This document shows positions 19,281 to 27,510 of a stretch of 64,000 nt of DNA, one piece after another. The notes under the pieces were generated by a model. It was not told the origin of the DNA, did no database searches, and was given only the letters and a program-made list of their open reading frames with translations. The stretch spans positions 22,731 through 86,730 of the forward strand of contig DATAKL010000011.1 in the NCBI GenBank assembly GCA_036261625.1, given 5' to 3'. Positions within the stretch are counted from its first letter, which is position 1, and the number at the start of each line of letters is the position of its first letter. A program made the translations under genes and the position numbers. This DNA comes from JAAXKN01 sp036261625. GTDB taxonomy: Bacteria > Bacteroidota > Ignavibacteria > Ignavibacteriales > SURF-24.

Positions 19281-21045
19281 TTTGAATTACAATTTTCCCT
19301 TTCTTCAGGCTTCCCTCTGAATCTGTAACATAAAAATAAACTCCCGAAGGCAGTCTGCTGCCTTTGGAATCAGAACAATTCCACTGCAAGGTATAGGAAT
19401 CGTACATAGGAATGATATTTCCACTGCCCGAAAATACTAAATCCATGCTTGAAGTAAAAATTTTAAGAGAGGCTGAATTCATTTTATTTGGCGCTACCGG
19501 CAGGTATACATACTGGTTTTTGCTGTAGTTAAAAGGATTGGGGAATGCAAAATCCAGTTCCGTAATGTTAAATGTGCCGCCGTTAGCCAGAATATTGTTT
19601 AGGATGTCGCTTTCCAGGAAGATATCGGGCTGGTCGGCCGTTATCAGTGAATAATAATTATTTGCTATCTTTACTGCATTTGCAGCGGCATAGGTGTAAA
19701 GTGTCAGCCTTGCATTTTCAGTTATGTCAGGGGCGCCCCCGGAGGTATTTCCCATGTTTGTAATTGCCGATTGTACGTCGCCGTTGGTTAAAATAACCAC
19801 TACTGTGTCAATTGTACTGCCGTTATCTGCCAGGAAACGCACAAAATTATTCGACAGGGGATCTGTAAAAAGGTCCACCATCTGCTCATTTGATGTCATC
19901 GTAAGGGAGTAGTTGGGCCTGAGCAGGGGATAGTTCCGGGCTTCCTTAAAGTACTTCCCCTGCTGGGTTCTGTAGCCGGTAAAAAAACTCCAGCCGCCGT
20001 ATGTGTTCATCGCCTGCTTCAGGCTCGAGCTGTGGTGTGCCAGAGCAGTATTCATAGATCTCAGGCTCGATTCCTGGCGGAAGTTTTCCCATTCCTCCCT
20101 TATAATATCCTTCCCGAAATCGTAATGCTGAAAAAGCATCCAGATAACAGCAGTATACGATTCATTTTTTGAGTATTTATAAAAAGGCTTGTCGGGCTGA
20201 TTAAAATAATTTCTTAAGTACTGGTAATAATCATCTACAGTATCAAAAACCAGTTCTTCCATTGCCGTGGAGGTGCCTTCGTAAAAGTAGAGGTCTTCAT
20301 CGTTCATCGTGGCGTTATAGCTTCCGATCTGAATGGCATGGTGAAACTCATGGGCTGCCGTAACATACATTCCGCCTAGGCCCGTTGTGTAGTAATGCTC
20401 ACCGGGATTAAAATCGTTATCAATTACCATGTAGCTTGTAGCAGTAAGCCCCTCGGGACCCAGCATTGAATCCACCTGTGTGTAGCCGTAATCGCTGATA
20501 TCCATAAGATAAACGTCATAGCGGTTGTCGCCCCCCTTCCCGTTGTCGGAGGGAGGGGGAAGAAACCCCAGGTAATTTACCTCGAACTTATAGGCCGAAT
20601 CCATGGCAATGGCCGCCTGGCGCGCGTTTTCCAGAGGAGACAAAGCCTGATCATAGTTCGGTATGCTGTCGCCCGTGGTGTTAAAATGTATTCTGAAGAA
20701 GCCCGAAGGGGAGATAATGCTAGTCTGAAGCACGGGGCGGTCTTCGAGTATTTTTTCGAGGACAGACTTCTGAGCGGGTGAAAAACTGCTGAGATTGTTT
20801 CTTACCTGCGCAACTAAAGAGAATCCGCACTTGCCGGGGATCTGCTCTTTGACTCTTTGCGGCTCTCCTGCCCGGGGGGCGGGAGGTAAAGGATGCACTC
20901 CTTTCAGATTAAGAAAAGCATTATAAAGCGAGTCCAAATCGGGCTTTGCCTTGCTATCCTGAGCCTGAAGACTCAAAGGCAGGATATTCCAGACAAATGC
21001 CAGGAAACAGATGGCACTCAGAGCAATTCTTTTATGGTAACGCAT
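19273..21045 (-). CDS. Secreted putative metalloprotease (MXAN_6640-like) with T9SS sorting domain
   Basis: A 590-residue exported protein with a zinc protease signature HEFHH in TAAHEFHHAIQIG, set in a domain resembling the MXAN_6640 family of putative metalloproteases (YDVYLMDISDYGYTQVD, FYEGTSTAMEE). A signal peptide is present (SAICFLAFVWNILPLSLQAQ). The C-terminus is a T9SS-type domain (FAFPNPFNYSKNQYVYLP ... GVYFYVTDSEGSLKKGKIVI). The start overlaps the FG-GAP gene stop by 28 nt and the stop overlaps ccmA by 8 nt, so it sits inside the bamD-ccm transcription unit. Proteolysis is predicted from the motif only. Confidence 0.85.
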   Translation of the reverse strand: MRYHKRIALSAICFLAFVWNILPLSLQAQDSKAKPDLDSLYNAFLNLKGVHPLPPAPRAGEPQRVKEQIPGKCGFSLVAQVRNNLSSFSPAQKSVLEKILEDRPVLQTSIISPSGFFRIHFNTTGDSIPNYDQALSPLENARQAAIAMDSAYKFEVNYLGFLPPPSDNGKGGDNRYDVYLMDISDYGYTQVDSMLGPEGLTATSYMVIDNDFNPGEHYYTTGLGGMYVTAAHEFHHAIQIGSYNATMNDEDLYFYEGTSTAMEELVFDTVDDYYQYLRNYFNQPDKPFYKYSKNESYTAVIWMLFQHYDFGKDIIREEWENFRQESSLRSMNTALAHHSSSLKQAMNTYGGWSFFTGYRTQQGKYFKEARNYPLLRPNYSLTMTSNEQMVDLFTDPLSNNFVRFLADNGSTIDTVVVILTNGDVQSAITNMGNTSGGAPDITENARLTLYTYAAANAVKIANNYYSLITADQPDIFLESDILNNILANGGTFNITELDFAFPNPFNYSKNQYVYLPVAPNKMNSASLKIFTSSMDLVFSGSGNIIPMYDSYTLQWNCSDSKGSRLPSGVYFYVTDSEGSLKKGKIVIQNE

Positions 21046-23171
21046 TTTTCACTCTTATCCGTATAGACGAAGTGGTATTTCTTAAAATTCATGTTTTTTA
21101 CAAAATAGCTTTCAACATTATTGCCTTTGGCCAGTTTTGTTGCAAGCAGAATTCCGGACTTTTTTAACACGTCCAGCTTTTCCAGCGCACAGTCGGCATC
21201 ATTATAGACCAGGAGTTTTTTCAGGCCGTTAAACCTTATTTCGCCCAAAGAAATCATGCTGCTGTTTCTGATCTTAAAGGCTGAAAAATTTCCCTTCAGC
21301 CTGAGCTTCCGGTTCTTATCTATGCCGGAAATAAAAGCATAATAATTATCAGTATCAAATATAAAATTAGCAGCGCTGCCCATGTCCTGATTCAGGATAT
21401 CGCCGGCTATCCAGGGCGTAAAGGCAGCCCCATGTGAGCCGAGCGTAAACTCGCTTACATAACTCTGCTGATGCAGTTCCTTATCCAGAAGCAGTTTCTT
21501 AAAATACAAACGGCTGCTCCCTTTTTTCCAGTAAAAAATTGAAAACGGACTGTACTCATCTATCCTCGCCTCTGAAGTGCCGGTCTCCAGTGGCCCCGAT
21601 AGAAGCGAGGCATACTTGTAATTAAGGTACTCAAAAACCTCCAGGCTTAAGACTCCGTTATTAATTAAAGCCGCATACAGCCTGGTCCTGCTTTCTCCCC
21701 CTGCATTTATTACCTTAAGGTCGGAAACGGGGCCGGATGCATAAAAATTATTTTTTGAAACACTGTTATCCCTGAAGTTAACGGTTACGGCCTGAATAAG
21801 CCGTTTCCCCCTTGAATAGCAATAAAAGGTCTTCTCAAAGGGTTTCCCGCCGGATATTTCAAGATTGGTGCACGAATCTAGAAGATCAACAGAATAAAAA
21901 TGGGAAGGGATGCCCCCTTTGTCCCTCAGCATTATATTAAGCGCTGGGCGGAAGCGGTCAATTGCGCAAAGATCTATTATATCATTGTCCCCGGCATCAA
22001 AATATTTTATAGCTCCCGGATCGGCACCAAAGGATAGGCTTACATTGTCCTTAATCACGCTTAGATTGCTGATAAGATACATCTTGCCCTTCGCATCCAG
22101 CGATAAAATGCCGGTCAGGAATTTACTGTAATATGGCGCAATTTCCGAGAGGCCCTCTTTGGAAAGATAATTTATCTCCCTGTAGAATGTGCCGTCATCT
22201 TTGGAAAAGGCAACCGACATTACCGAGCGGGTCTTATCCAGGTAAGCTATGTCGTTCAGGCCGTCGCGGTTGAAGTCCGAAATTATAACCTGATCCGGCC
22301 TGAAGTCAGTCCTGAGTGTCTGCGACCTTGAAAACGAGGAGACATTGTCCCCAAAGAGAATATGGACCGTGTTTCCCTGCGCAATTATTACGTCCTGAAG
22401 GCCGTCTAAATCGAAGTCGTATGCCAATAAAGAAGAAATCTTCTTACTAGCCTCGATCTGCCTGGCCTCGTAGAACTCGTCACGGGAATTATTATAAAGG
22501 AATATGAGCGAGCTCCTCAGGAGGTCAAAGGCTATAATGTCGGGATAAGAATCGTGGTTTAAGTCGGCCCATACAGCATGTGAAAAAATTCTGTTTTTAA
22601 GGATCTTTTTTTCCCTGAGGCCCTTCTTCGTTCTTGAAACAAGAGAAAGCCCGTTAAAGGCCTGGCCAAAGAGGAGCATTTCATCGTGCCCGTCCAGGTT
22701 AACGTCCAGAAGGCTCATTCCGCCGGGATAGGAATCCAGCCTCAGGCTGCTTATAAGAGAAGGTGTTCCAGAATTTGAGATGCTGAGGAAGCCCGCCTTC
22801 CGGCTTTTCCTGGATATAAAGGCGCACGTGGTGCCAGGGAGGTTTTTATCTATCGGCTCCAGAAGCGAGATCTCCTGACTTAAAAGGCTCCTTTGAGAAG
22901 CCTTAAAAGGAGCTTCAGGATGCCCTGAGTAAGCGACCAGTTCTTTTTTCAAGGGATCGAAGAGCACAAGGTCTGTATATGCATCGCCATTAAAGCTCAC
23001 GGGGACAAAGCTGCGGAAGCCCCCATGAAGCACAAAGCTTTGATACCTGCAGAAGCCATTGATAGGGACCTGAGCCGCTGCAGGGCAGAAGTAATGGCTT
23101 AGAAGTAAAAGGCTAATTGCTGCCAGGCTTACGCGTTTTAAGTCGATTTTCCCTTCTTTGTAAAGCTTCAT
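21018..23171 (-). CDS. FG-GAP/VCBS repeat beta-propeller protein, exported
   Basis: A secreted or periplasmic protein of about 717 residues with no known catalytic motif. At least four calcium-binding DxDxDGxxD loops are visible (DVNLDGHDEM, DLNHDSYPDI, DFDLDGLQDV, DFNRDGLNDI) within FG-GAP-like blades. A hydrophobic signal (VSLAAISLLLLSHYFCPAAAQ) follows a short basic N-terminus. The ATG at 23171 is preferred over a longer non-ATG frame to 23243; even so it overlaps the thioesterase gene by 59 nt. No T9SS domain is seen at the C-terminus, unlike its neighbour. It may be a scaffold or binding protein of the envelope. Confidence 0.8.
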   Translation of the reverse strand: MKLYKEGKIDLKRVSLAAISLLLLSHYFCPAAAQVPINGFCRYQSFVLHGGFRSFVPVSFNGDAYTDLVLFDPLKKELVAYSGHPEAPFKASQRSLLSQEISLLEPIDKNLPGTTCAFISRKSRKAGFLSISNSGTPSLISSLRLDSYPGGMSLLDVNLDGHDEMLLFGQAFNGLSLVSRTKKGLREKKILKNRIFSHAVWADLNHDSYPDIIAFDLLRSSLIFLYNNSRDEFYEARQIEASKKISSLLAYDFDLDGLQDVIIAQGNTVHILFGDNVSSFSRSQTLRTDFRPDQVIISDFNRDGLNDIAYLDKTRSVMSVAFSKDDGTFYREINYLSKEGLSEIAPYYSKFLTGILSLDAKGKMYLISNLSVIKDNVSLSFGADPGAIKYFDAGDNDIIDLCAIDRFRPALNIMLRDKGGIPSHFYSVDLLDSCTNLEISGGKPFEKTFYCYSRGKRLIQAVTVNFRDNSVSKNNFYASGPVSDLKVINAGGESRTRLYAALINNGVLSLEVFEYLNYKYASLLSGPLETGTSEARIDEYSPFSIFYWKKGSSRLYFKKLLLDKELHQQSYVSEFTLGSHGAAFTPWIAGDILNQDMGSAANFIFDTDNYYAFISGIDKNRKLRLKGNFSAFKIRNSSMISLGEIRFNGLKKLLVYNDADCALEKLDVLKKSGILLATKLAKGNNVESYFVKNMNFKKYHFVYTDKSEKCVTIKELL

Positions 23172-23595
23172 TATATCGGAGTGTTTCTTCTTCAGTTTCC
23201 GGAATAACTTTAACGGCCTGTACAGGCATGGAATCGTCGTCAACAGAAACGAACGTCAGGAAAGCTGAGTTTGTGTGGACCCTGGTTCCCCTTTTGAAAT
23301 TCTGTGCAAATACCTCTACTCCCACTTCGAGTGAAGTATTGAAAACCCTGTTTACACAGGCAGTTAAAGTTACTGCATCCCCCAGCCTTATGGGATGATG
23401 GAAATCTATTCTGTCGACCGAAGCCGTAACGCATACCCTGTTGCTGTGTTTTGCAGCTGACATTGCAGCGCAGATATCTATCCAGTGCATCAGCTGTCCG
23501 CCCAGTAGGTTGCCCAGCTGATTTGTATGATTAGGCAGTACCAGTTCGGTCATGGTTATAACAGATTCAGAAGCCTTTTTCCCCCCGGTTTCCAT
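23113..23595 (-). CDS. Hotdog-fold acyl-CoA thioesterase
   Basis: Hydrolyses acyl-CoA to free fatty acid and CoA in the cytoplasm. It has 160 residues and a single hotdog domain of the YciA/BACH type: NHTNQLGNLLGGQLMHWID, then VTASVDRIDFHHPIRLGD. Asp in the HWID motif and the GGxLM loop fit the active site of this class. It lies 10 nt after bamD and overlaps the next gene. Confidence 0.92.
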   Translation of the reverse strand: METGGKKASESVITMTELVLPNHTNQLGNLLGGQLMHWIDICAAMSAAKHSNRVCVTASVDRIDFHHPIRLGDAVTLTACVNRVFNTSLEVGVEVFAQNFKRGTRVHTNSAFLTFVSVDDDSMPVQAVKVIPETEEETLRYNEALQRRENRLKTRKPGSN

Positions 23596-23605
23596 AAATT
23601 ACATC

Positions 23606-24352
23606 TCAGCCGTTTTTGTTTAGAGATTCCTGAAGCCTCTTAACTGCAGCTACATTCCCGTCGGAAGGGTAGCGCTGCAGAAATGAAGCAATTTCCTTCA
23701 GTGCGGTTTTATTTTCCTTAATCTGGACGAGTGTCCTGATCTTATTATATTGTGCCTGCGCGGCGAACTGGCTGTCGTGGTATGTATCGGTAACAAGGCT
23801 GTAGTAGAAAATTGCAGCCTCGTAGTATTCCATTTTCTCATAGATTTCGGCCGTATGGAATTCCTTTTCAGCCAGTTTATTGTTCAATTCCTTAATTTTT
23901 TTCTCAGCATCCGGGACCCTGGGGTCAGTCGGGAAGAAGTCGATAAAGGCCTGAAACTCCTCAATACTTTTGTTCGTATAGCGCTGATCGAGCTGAAAAT
24001 TTGGAGAAAGCTGATAATAAGACTCGGCAAGCATGAACTGTGACTGAGGCACTAGTTTGCTTGCGGGTATATCTTTTATAAGGCGGCTGTATTCATAAGC
24101 CGCTAGAATGTATTCTCCTCTTTTGAAATGACTTTCGGCTAAATAATACTGTGCCTGATCTGTAACAACACTCCCCGGAAACTGAAGCAGAATTGCCTGG
24201 AATTCATTGATTGCTTCCGGATAGTCGCCGTCGTTAAAGAGTTTCATTGCATAGTTCAGATGTTCATCTGCATTCATATTTGTTGTATTTACCGTGCTGG
24301 AGCAGCCCCACAAAGCAACAGATAAAATAGCCAAAGCCAAAAGTTTTTTCAT
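23606..24352 (-). CDS. bamD: Outer-membrane assembly lipoprotein BamD
   Basis: Lipoprotein of the BAM complex that folds beta-barrels into the outer membrane. It has 248 residues, with a lipoprotein signal (LAILSVALWGC, Cys17 as the acylated residue) and TPR-like repeats (YAMKLFNDGDYPEAINEFQAI, AQYYLAESHFKRGEYILAAYEY, IYEKMEYYEAAIFYYSLV). Length and the 'YPGS'-like QFPGSVV phrase match the family. It is the first gene of the run that ends with ccmF. A Bacteroidota-type promoter lies 36 nt upstream. Confidence 0.95.
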   Translation of the reverse strand: MKKLLALAILSVALWGCSSTVNTTNMNADEHLNYAMKLFNDGDYPEAINEFQAILLQFPGSVVTDQAQYYLAESHFKRGEYILAAYEYSRLIKDIPASKLVPQSQFMLAESYYQLSPNFQLDQRYTNKSIEEFQAFIDFFPTDPRVPDAEKKIKELNNKLAEKEFHTAEIYEKMEYYEAAIFYYSLVTDTYHDSQFAAQAQYNKIRTLVQIKENKTALKEIASFLQRYPSDGNVAAVKRLQESLNKNG

Positions 24353-24387
24353 ATATCCAAAGTATTGATTAGATAATAAATAATTAA

Positions 24388-24418
24388 CAAAATTAAAGAA
24401 AAATGTGCCATCTTCAAA
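24388..24418 (-). promoter_or_regulatory. Candidate Bacteroidota-type promoter of bamD
   Basis: On the minus strand TTTG (24418-24415) and TAATTTTG (24395-24388) are separated by 19 nt, exactly the TTTG-N19-TAnnTTTG consensus described for Bacteroidota. The -7 box ends 35 nt before the bamD ATG. No transcript data support it. Confidence 0.45.
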
Positions 24419-24517
24419 GGTAAAAGTTTATCATTAGCCAGGAAGCCGCACTGGGATTATAAACCTCAGGGCCCGATAAGTTCCTGCCCAGAGCTTTTTT
24501 CAGCCTTTTATGCCTTA

Positions 24518-24612
24518 GAACTCCGAAGGAGTTCAATGTCTATAGCCCTCAATGTCTATAGCCCTCAATGTCTATAGCCTTCAATGTCTATAGCCTTCAA
24601 TGTCCATAGCCC
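24518..24612. repeat. Hairpin followed by five tandem 16-bp repeats
   Basis: A perfect GAACTCC-GAA-GGAGTTC hairpin (24518-24534) runs into five head-to-tail copies of a 16-bp unit (consensus TCAATGTCTATAGCCC, 24533-24612), three variant positions overall. The last copy overlaps the stop codon of the next gene on the minus strand, so the array lies just downstream of that gene and ~180 nt upstream of bamD. Confidence 0.9.
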
Positions 24613-25289
24613 TATTTGCTTCTTACCGTAAAGAACAGGTATACAGCAACGGCGGCGGTTCCAAGGGCCACAACAGGCTCCCACAATGTGGAAAAAAGAG
24701 GTTCAGAAGGTATGTTCCCCCTCGTAAAAGGAATTGACGCATCCTCAAGCTGCCTCAAGTCTTCATACAAAACAGTATCCCTAGCCGTAAAAGTGAAATT
24801 CTCCGCCTTCCTGACCACCCCTTTTTGGGCCAGAACATAGCTTCCGCTGAGGCTGACGGTCCTTTCGGCCTTGTAGCTCCCGAAAAGCCCGTGCCTGAAA
24901 AGATCTGAATAGTTCACCTTTGCCTGGTCGATTGTTAAATCCAGTGAAGGCGCCAGACTGTCTCCTGCAAGGAGGACATCCTTACCCTCCTGCTTTAAAT
25001 CCTGTATAATTCTGGTTCTGAAAACTGAATAGCCTTCAGTCAGGTTAAGCCTCAGATAGACCTGATTATCCTCTTTGGGTGCTGCCCTCAGGACTTTAAC
25101 AACAGAAGAATCCGCAAGTTTGTAGAAAACTTCAAGATTGGTTAAACTCTGTGAAAAAACCTGAGCGGGAGCAAGCAGGCAAAAAACGAGGCTTAAAGCA
25201 GCCAGAGCTTTAAGCCCCTCAGATGAAAAAACCCGAAAGAAGTTAAAACCTGTTACTTTTAATTTCATTCTCCTTTTATAAAAACTCAT
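24612..25289 (-). CDS. Unknown exported protein with C-terminal membrane anchor
   Basis: Not recognised. About 225 residues: a long basic N-terminus, a signal segment (ALAALSLVFCLLAPAQVFSQ), a soluble middle domain predicted as beta-rich, and one C-terminal membrane helix (VVALGTAAVAVYLFFTV) followed by RSK. The middle starts LTNLEVFYKLADSSVVKVL. Starts at ATG 25289 or ATG 25268 are both possible: the latter has GGAG only 1 nt away, too close. A GTG at 25313 would extend it further. It sits 20 nt upstream-to-downstream from glutamate dehydrogenase and may share its transcript. Orientation in the membrane is inferred. Confidence 0.7.
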   Translation of the reverse strand: MSFYKRRMKLKVTGFNFFRVFSSEGLKALAALSLVFCLLAPAQVFSQSLTNLEVFYKLADSSVVKVLRAAPKEDNQVYLRLNLTEGYSVFRTRIIQDLKQEGKDVLLAGDSLAPSLDLTIDQAKVNYSDLFRHGLFGSYKAERTVSLSGSYVLAQKGVVRKAENFTFTARDTVLYEDLRQLEDASIPFTRGNIPSEPLFSTLWEPVVALGTAAVAVYLFFTVRSK

Positions 25290-25332
25290 TTGACTCACTT
25301 TTTGGTGGAACACTGACTACAGCTAATTATCT

Positions 25333-26613
25333 TCAGCCATATATACCGCGTATTTTAAGCGTACTGGCTACTTTATTTATTGCAAGCACATAGGCCCCGA
25401 GCCTTAAGGATACATTATATTTTTCCGCATGATGGTAAACGTTGTCGAAAGCCTCGTGCATCATCCTTTCAAGACGCTCGTTCACACGCTCAAGCGACCA
25501 GAAGTAGCCGGTACGGTCCTGCACCCATTCGAAATAAGAGACCGTAACGCCGCCGGCGTTGGCGAGTATATCAGGAATAACAAGTATCCCCTTTTCTTCC
25601 AGTATCGGGTCGGCCAGAGAGGTTGTTGGGCCGTTGGCGCCTTCTGTAATAATCTTACAGCGCAGGCGGGAAGCGTTATGCCTTGTAATCTGGTCCTCCT
25701 TTGCCGCCGGGACGAGCAGGTCGCATTTTAGTTCAAGCAGATCCTCATGGCTGATACTTTCAGCCTCGGGATAGCCTGTAAGCACCTTGTTTTTGGCATA
25801 ATAATCCATCACCTGCGGAATACTGAGCCCGCGGCTGTTATATATAGAGCCGCTTATGTCGCCCAGTCCAATGATCTTAATACCCTTTTCAAATAACAGT
25901 CCGGCCGATACGGAGCCCACGTTTCCGAAGCCCTGGACTACGGCCTGGGCCGATTCGGGGTTAATCCCTTTTTTCTTCAGGGCCGCCAGGGATACCATCA
26001 TTACTCCGCGTCCTGTAGCTTCCCTTCTTCCGAGTGAGCCGCCCAGTATAAGAGGTTTACCCGTAACTACAGCTCTTGTAGTAGTTTTTGTATGCATGCT
26101 GTAGGTATCCATTACCCAGGCCATAATCTGCTCATTCGTATTCATATCGGGCGCCGGGATATCTTTCTCAGGGCCGAAAACATCGAGCAGATTGGAAGTA
26201 AACCTGCGCGTCAGTCTTTCAAGCTCATTCATGCTAAGCTTCGAAGGGTCGCATCTGATGCCCCCCTTGGCGCCTCCGAACGGGATATTCACGACGGCGC
26301 ATTTCCAGGTCATCCAGGCAGCCAGGGCCTTCATTTCATCCAGATTCACGTCAGGAGCAAACCGGAGCCCCCCTTTGGAAGGCCCGAGTATATCGTTATG
26401 GATTACGCGGTAGCCTTCGAAGACCTGGATTTCTCCGTTATCCATTATTATAGGAATTGAGGTAATAACCTGTTTAACTGGGGATTTTAAGTACTGATAA
26501 GCGCCATTTTCAAGGCCCAGGATCCGAGCTGCTTTCTCAAACCGGGCCATCATAGATTCAAACGGATTCTCTTTGTCTGTAATAGGAGCGGGTTCTTTAT
26601 AAGTATGTTCCAT
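25333..26613 (-). CDS. gdhA: Glutamate dehydrogenase (Glu/Leu/Phe/Val family)
   Basis: Oxidative deamination of glutamate to 2-oxoglutarate and ammonia, or the reverse, with NAD(P). It has 426 residues, hexameric-type length. The catalytic region is seen as GGLRFAPDVNLDEMKALAAWMTWKCA and PFGGAKGGI (catalytic Lys), then DIPAPDMNT. The Rossmann motif is GFGNVG. The ATG at 26613 is chosen because AGGAG lies 8 nt upstream; a GTG at 26628 has no such site. Cofactor preference cannot be read with certainty. A candidate promoter is at 26653-26681. Confidence 0.95.
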   Translation of the reverse strand: MEHTYKEPAPITDKENPFESMMARFEKAARILGLENGAYQYLKSPVKQVITSIPIIMDNGEIQVFEGYRVIHNDILGPSKGGLRFAPDVNLDEMKALAAWMTWKCAVVNIPFGGAKGGIRCDPSKLSMNELERLTRRFTSNLLDVFGPEKDIPAPDMNTNEQIMAWVMDTYSMHTKTTTRAVVTGKPLILGGSLGRREATGRGVMMVSLAALKKKGINPESAQAVVQGFGNVGSVSAGLLFEKGIKIIGLGDISGSIYNSRGLSIPQVMDYYAKNKVLTGYPEAESISHEDLLELKCDLLVPAAKEDQITRHNASRLRCKIITEGANGPTTSLADPILEEKGILVIPDILANAGGVTVSYFEWVQDRTGYFWSLERVNERLERMMHEAFDNVYHHAEKYNVSLRLGAYVLAINKVASTLKIRGIYG

Positions 26614-26652
26614 CTTATAACTCCTCACATGTTAAACTTCTCTATAATATAA

Positions 26653-26681
26653 ATAATATTCCGGGAAGCTGATAGCAACAA
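26653..26681 (-). promoter_or_regulatory. Candidate promoter of glutamate dehydrogenase
   Basis: Minus-strand TTGTTG (26681-26676) and TATTAT (26658-26653) are 17 nt apart, placed 40 nt before the gdhA ATG. The spacing is ideal and the boxes are close to the sigma-70 consensus. Confidence 0.4.
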
Positions 26682-26858
26682 TATTAAAAAAAGGATAAAA
26701 TTCCAAACAATTTCATGGATACACAGTCCGGGATAGATTGCTGGAGAAAGCAGCACCGGGCTGAAGCCAAAGAGAGAGAACAGCACCCCCGAACTCAGGG
26801 TCAACCTGAAATGAAAACAGAGCCTATAGAGTTACGCCGCGCCTGCCGTCGGGCACGG

Positions 26859-26897
26859 CAATCACTAAGCCCGACTCACAGTCGGGCTTAGTGATTG
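26859..26897. repeat. Perfect 18-bp inverted repeat with 3-nt loop
   Basis: 18 bp (CAATCACTAAGCCCGACT and its exact complement) around a CAC loop. It lies 246 nt upstream of gdhA, with no U-run on either strand. A smaller hairpin (GCCGT-ACGGC) is 6 nt to its left. A terminator, a mobile-element remnant or a protein site are all possible. Confidence 0.9.
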
Positions 26898-26959
26898 CGT
26901 AATTTAAGATTCTCAGATTTCATCGGATTTTGAATGTGGGCAGAAAGCATGTCCGATTT

Positions 26960-27051
26960 GTGTTTACACCATAGGCTCCGGTGTGCGTGGGATTGCCTCC
27001 CAAGGGTTCAGCCACCCGACTGAGTAGGGTTCCTGCACCCCAGGGCTGCAG
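26960..27051. other. Cluster of small hairpins, candidate structured RNA or repeat
   Basis: The 897-bp gap between gdhA and the GlmU-like gene contains three adjacent hairpins (26989-27001, GGGA/TCCC; 27004-27017, GGGT/ACCC; 27033-27051, CTGCA/TGCAG) plus a GTGTTTACAC palindrome (26960-26969). The stretch is more GC-rich than its surroundings and has no credible gene. Strand is undecided. It does not match the conserved cores of RNase P, tmRNA or 4.5S RNA that I can recall. Confidence 0.4.
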
Positions 27052-27083
27052 ATATAAGCCTGCGAAGCGGTTTTATGTGGAGC

Positions 27084-27310
27084 TTATTTAGTTCTGTCCG
27101 TTACTTCCAGGAGCGTCAGAATTACTCCGGTAAGAAGTTCAAGCGCATGCTCAAAATGCGGCCTCGTCTCAAGCCCGGGGAAAATGCTGAAGAAGTTTTT
27201 ACCCGTAAAATACTCCGCTCTTCGTTCCACATCCCGGCAAAAGCCGGGTTTACTTTTTTGATGTTGAACTGCGTGTCCATGTATACAAGTTTTCCTGCAG
27301 CCGCTTTCAT
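27084..27310 (-). pseudogene. Frameshifted PAS-domain fragment
   Basis: The minus strand reads as the start of a PAS domain (KLVYMDTQFNIKKVNPAFAG, then MWNEER). The frame must then shift to continue the domain: EYFTGKNFFSIFPGLE, PHFEHALE, then a stop at 27084. PAS sensors commonly read 'DxxFxIxxVNxAFA' followed by 'GKNxFDxxP', so the two frames fit one broken domain. No kinase or effector part is nearby. It is a decayed remnant of a sensory protein gene. Confidence 0.7.
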
Positions 27311-27510
27311 AAGGGTATTTTACGCTGCATGGAGACAATTCGACCCATAAAATTTGTCTTTGATTTATCCAGCATTTATCTTTATAATTGTGTCACCTGA
27401 AATATTATTCACTCTAGACCATACTGCGATTACCGCTAAATTGTGCCCCGTCGGAAAGACATTTTACAGGTAACCGGAAATAAATTTTTAGTTATAAAAG
27501 TGAGGAATTA

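Noticed and set aside
24533..24612. CRISPR-like array
   Set aside because: The units are directly adjacent with no spacers and only 16 bp long; it is a simple tandem repeat.
26960..27060. 6S RNA, RNase P, tmRNA, SRP RNA or a cobalamin riboswitch
   Set aside because: None of the conserved core sequences that I know for these was found on either strand; only unspecific hairpins.
27075..27350. Plus-strand open frame
   Set aside because: The opposite strand has a recognisable, frameshifted PAS domain; the plus frame has no domain and no ribosome site.
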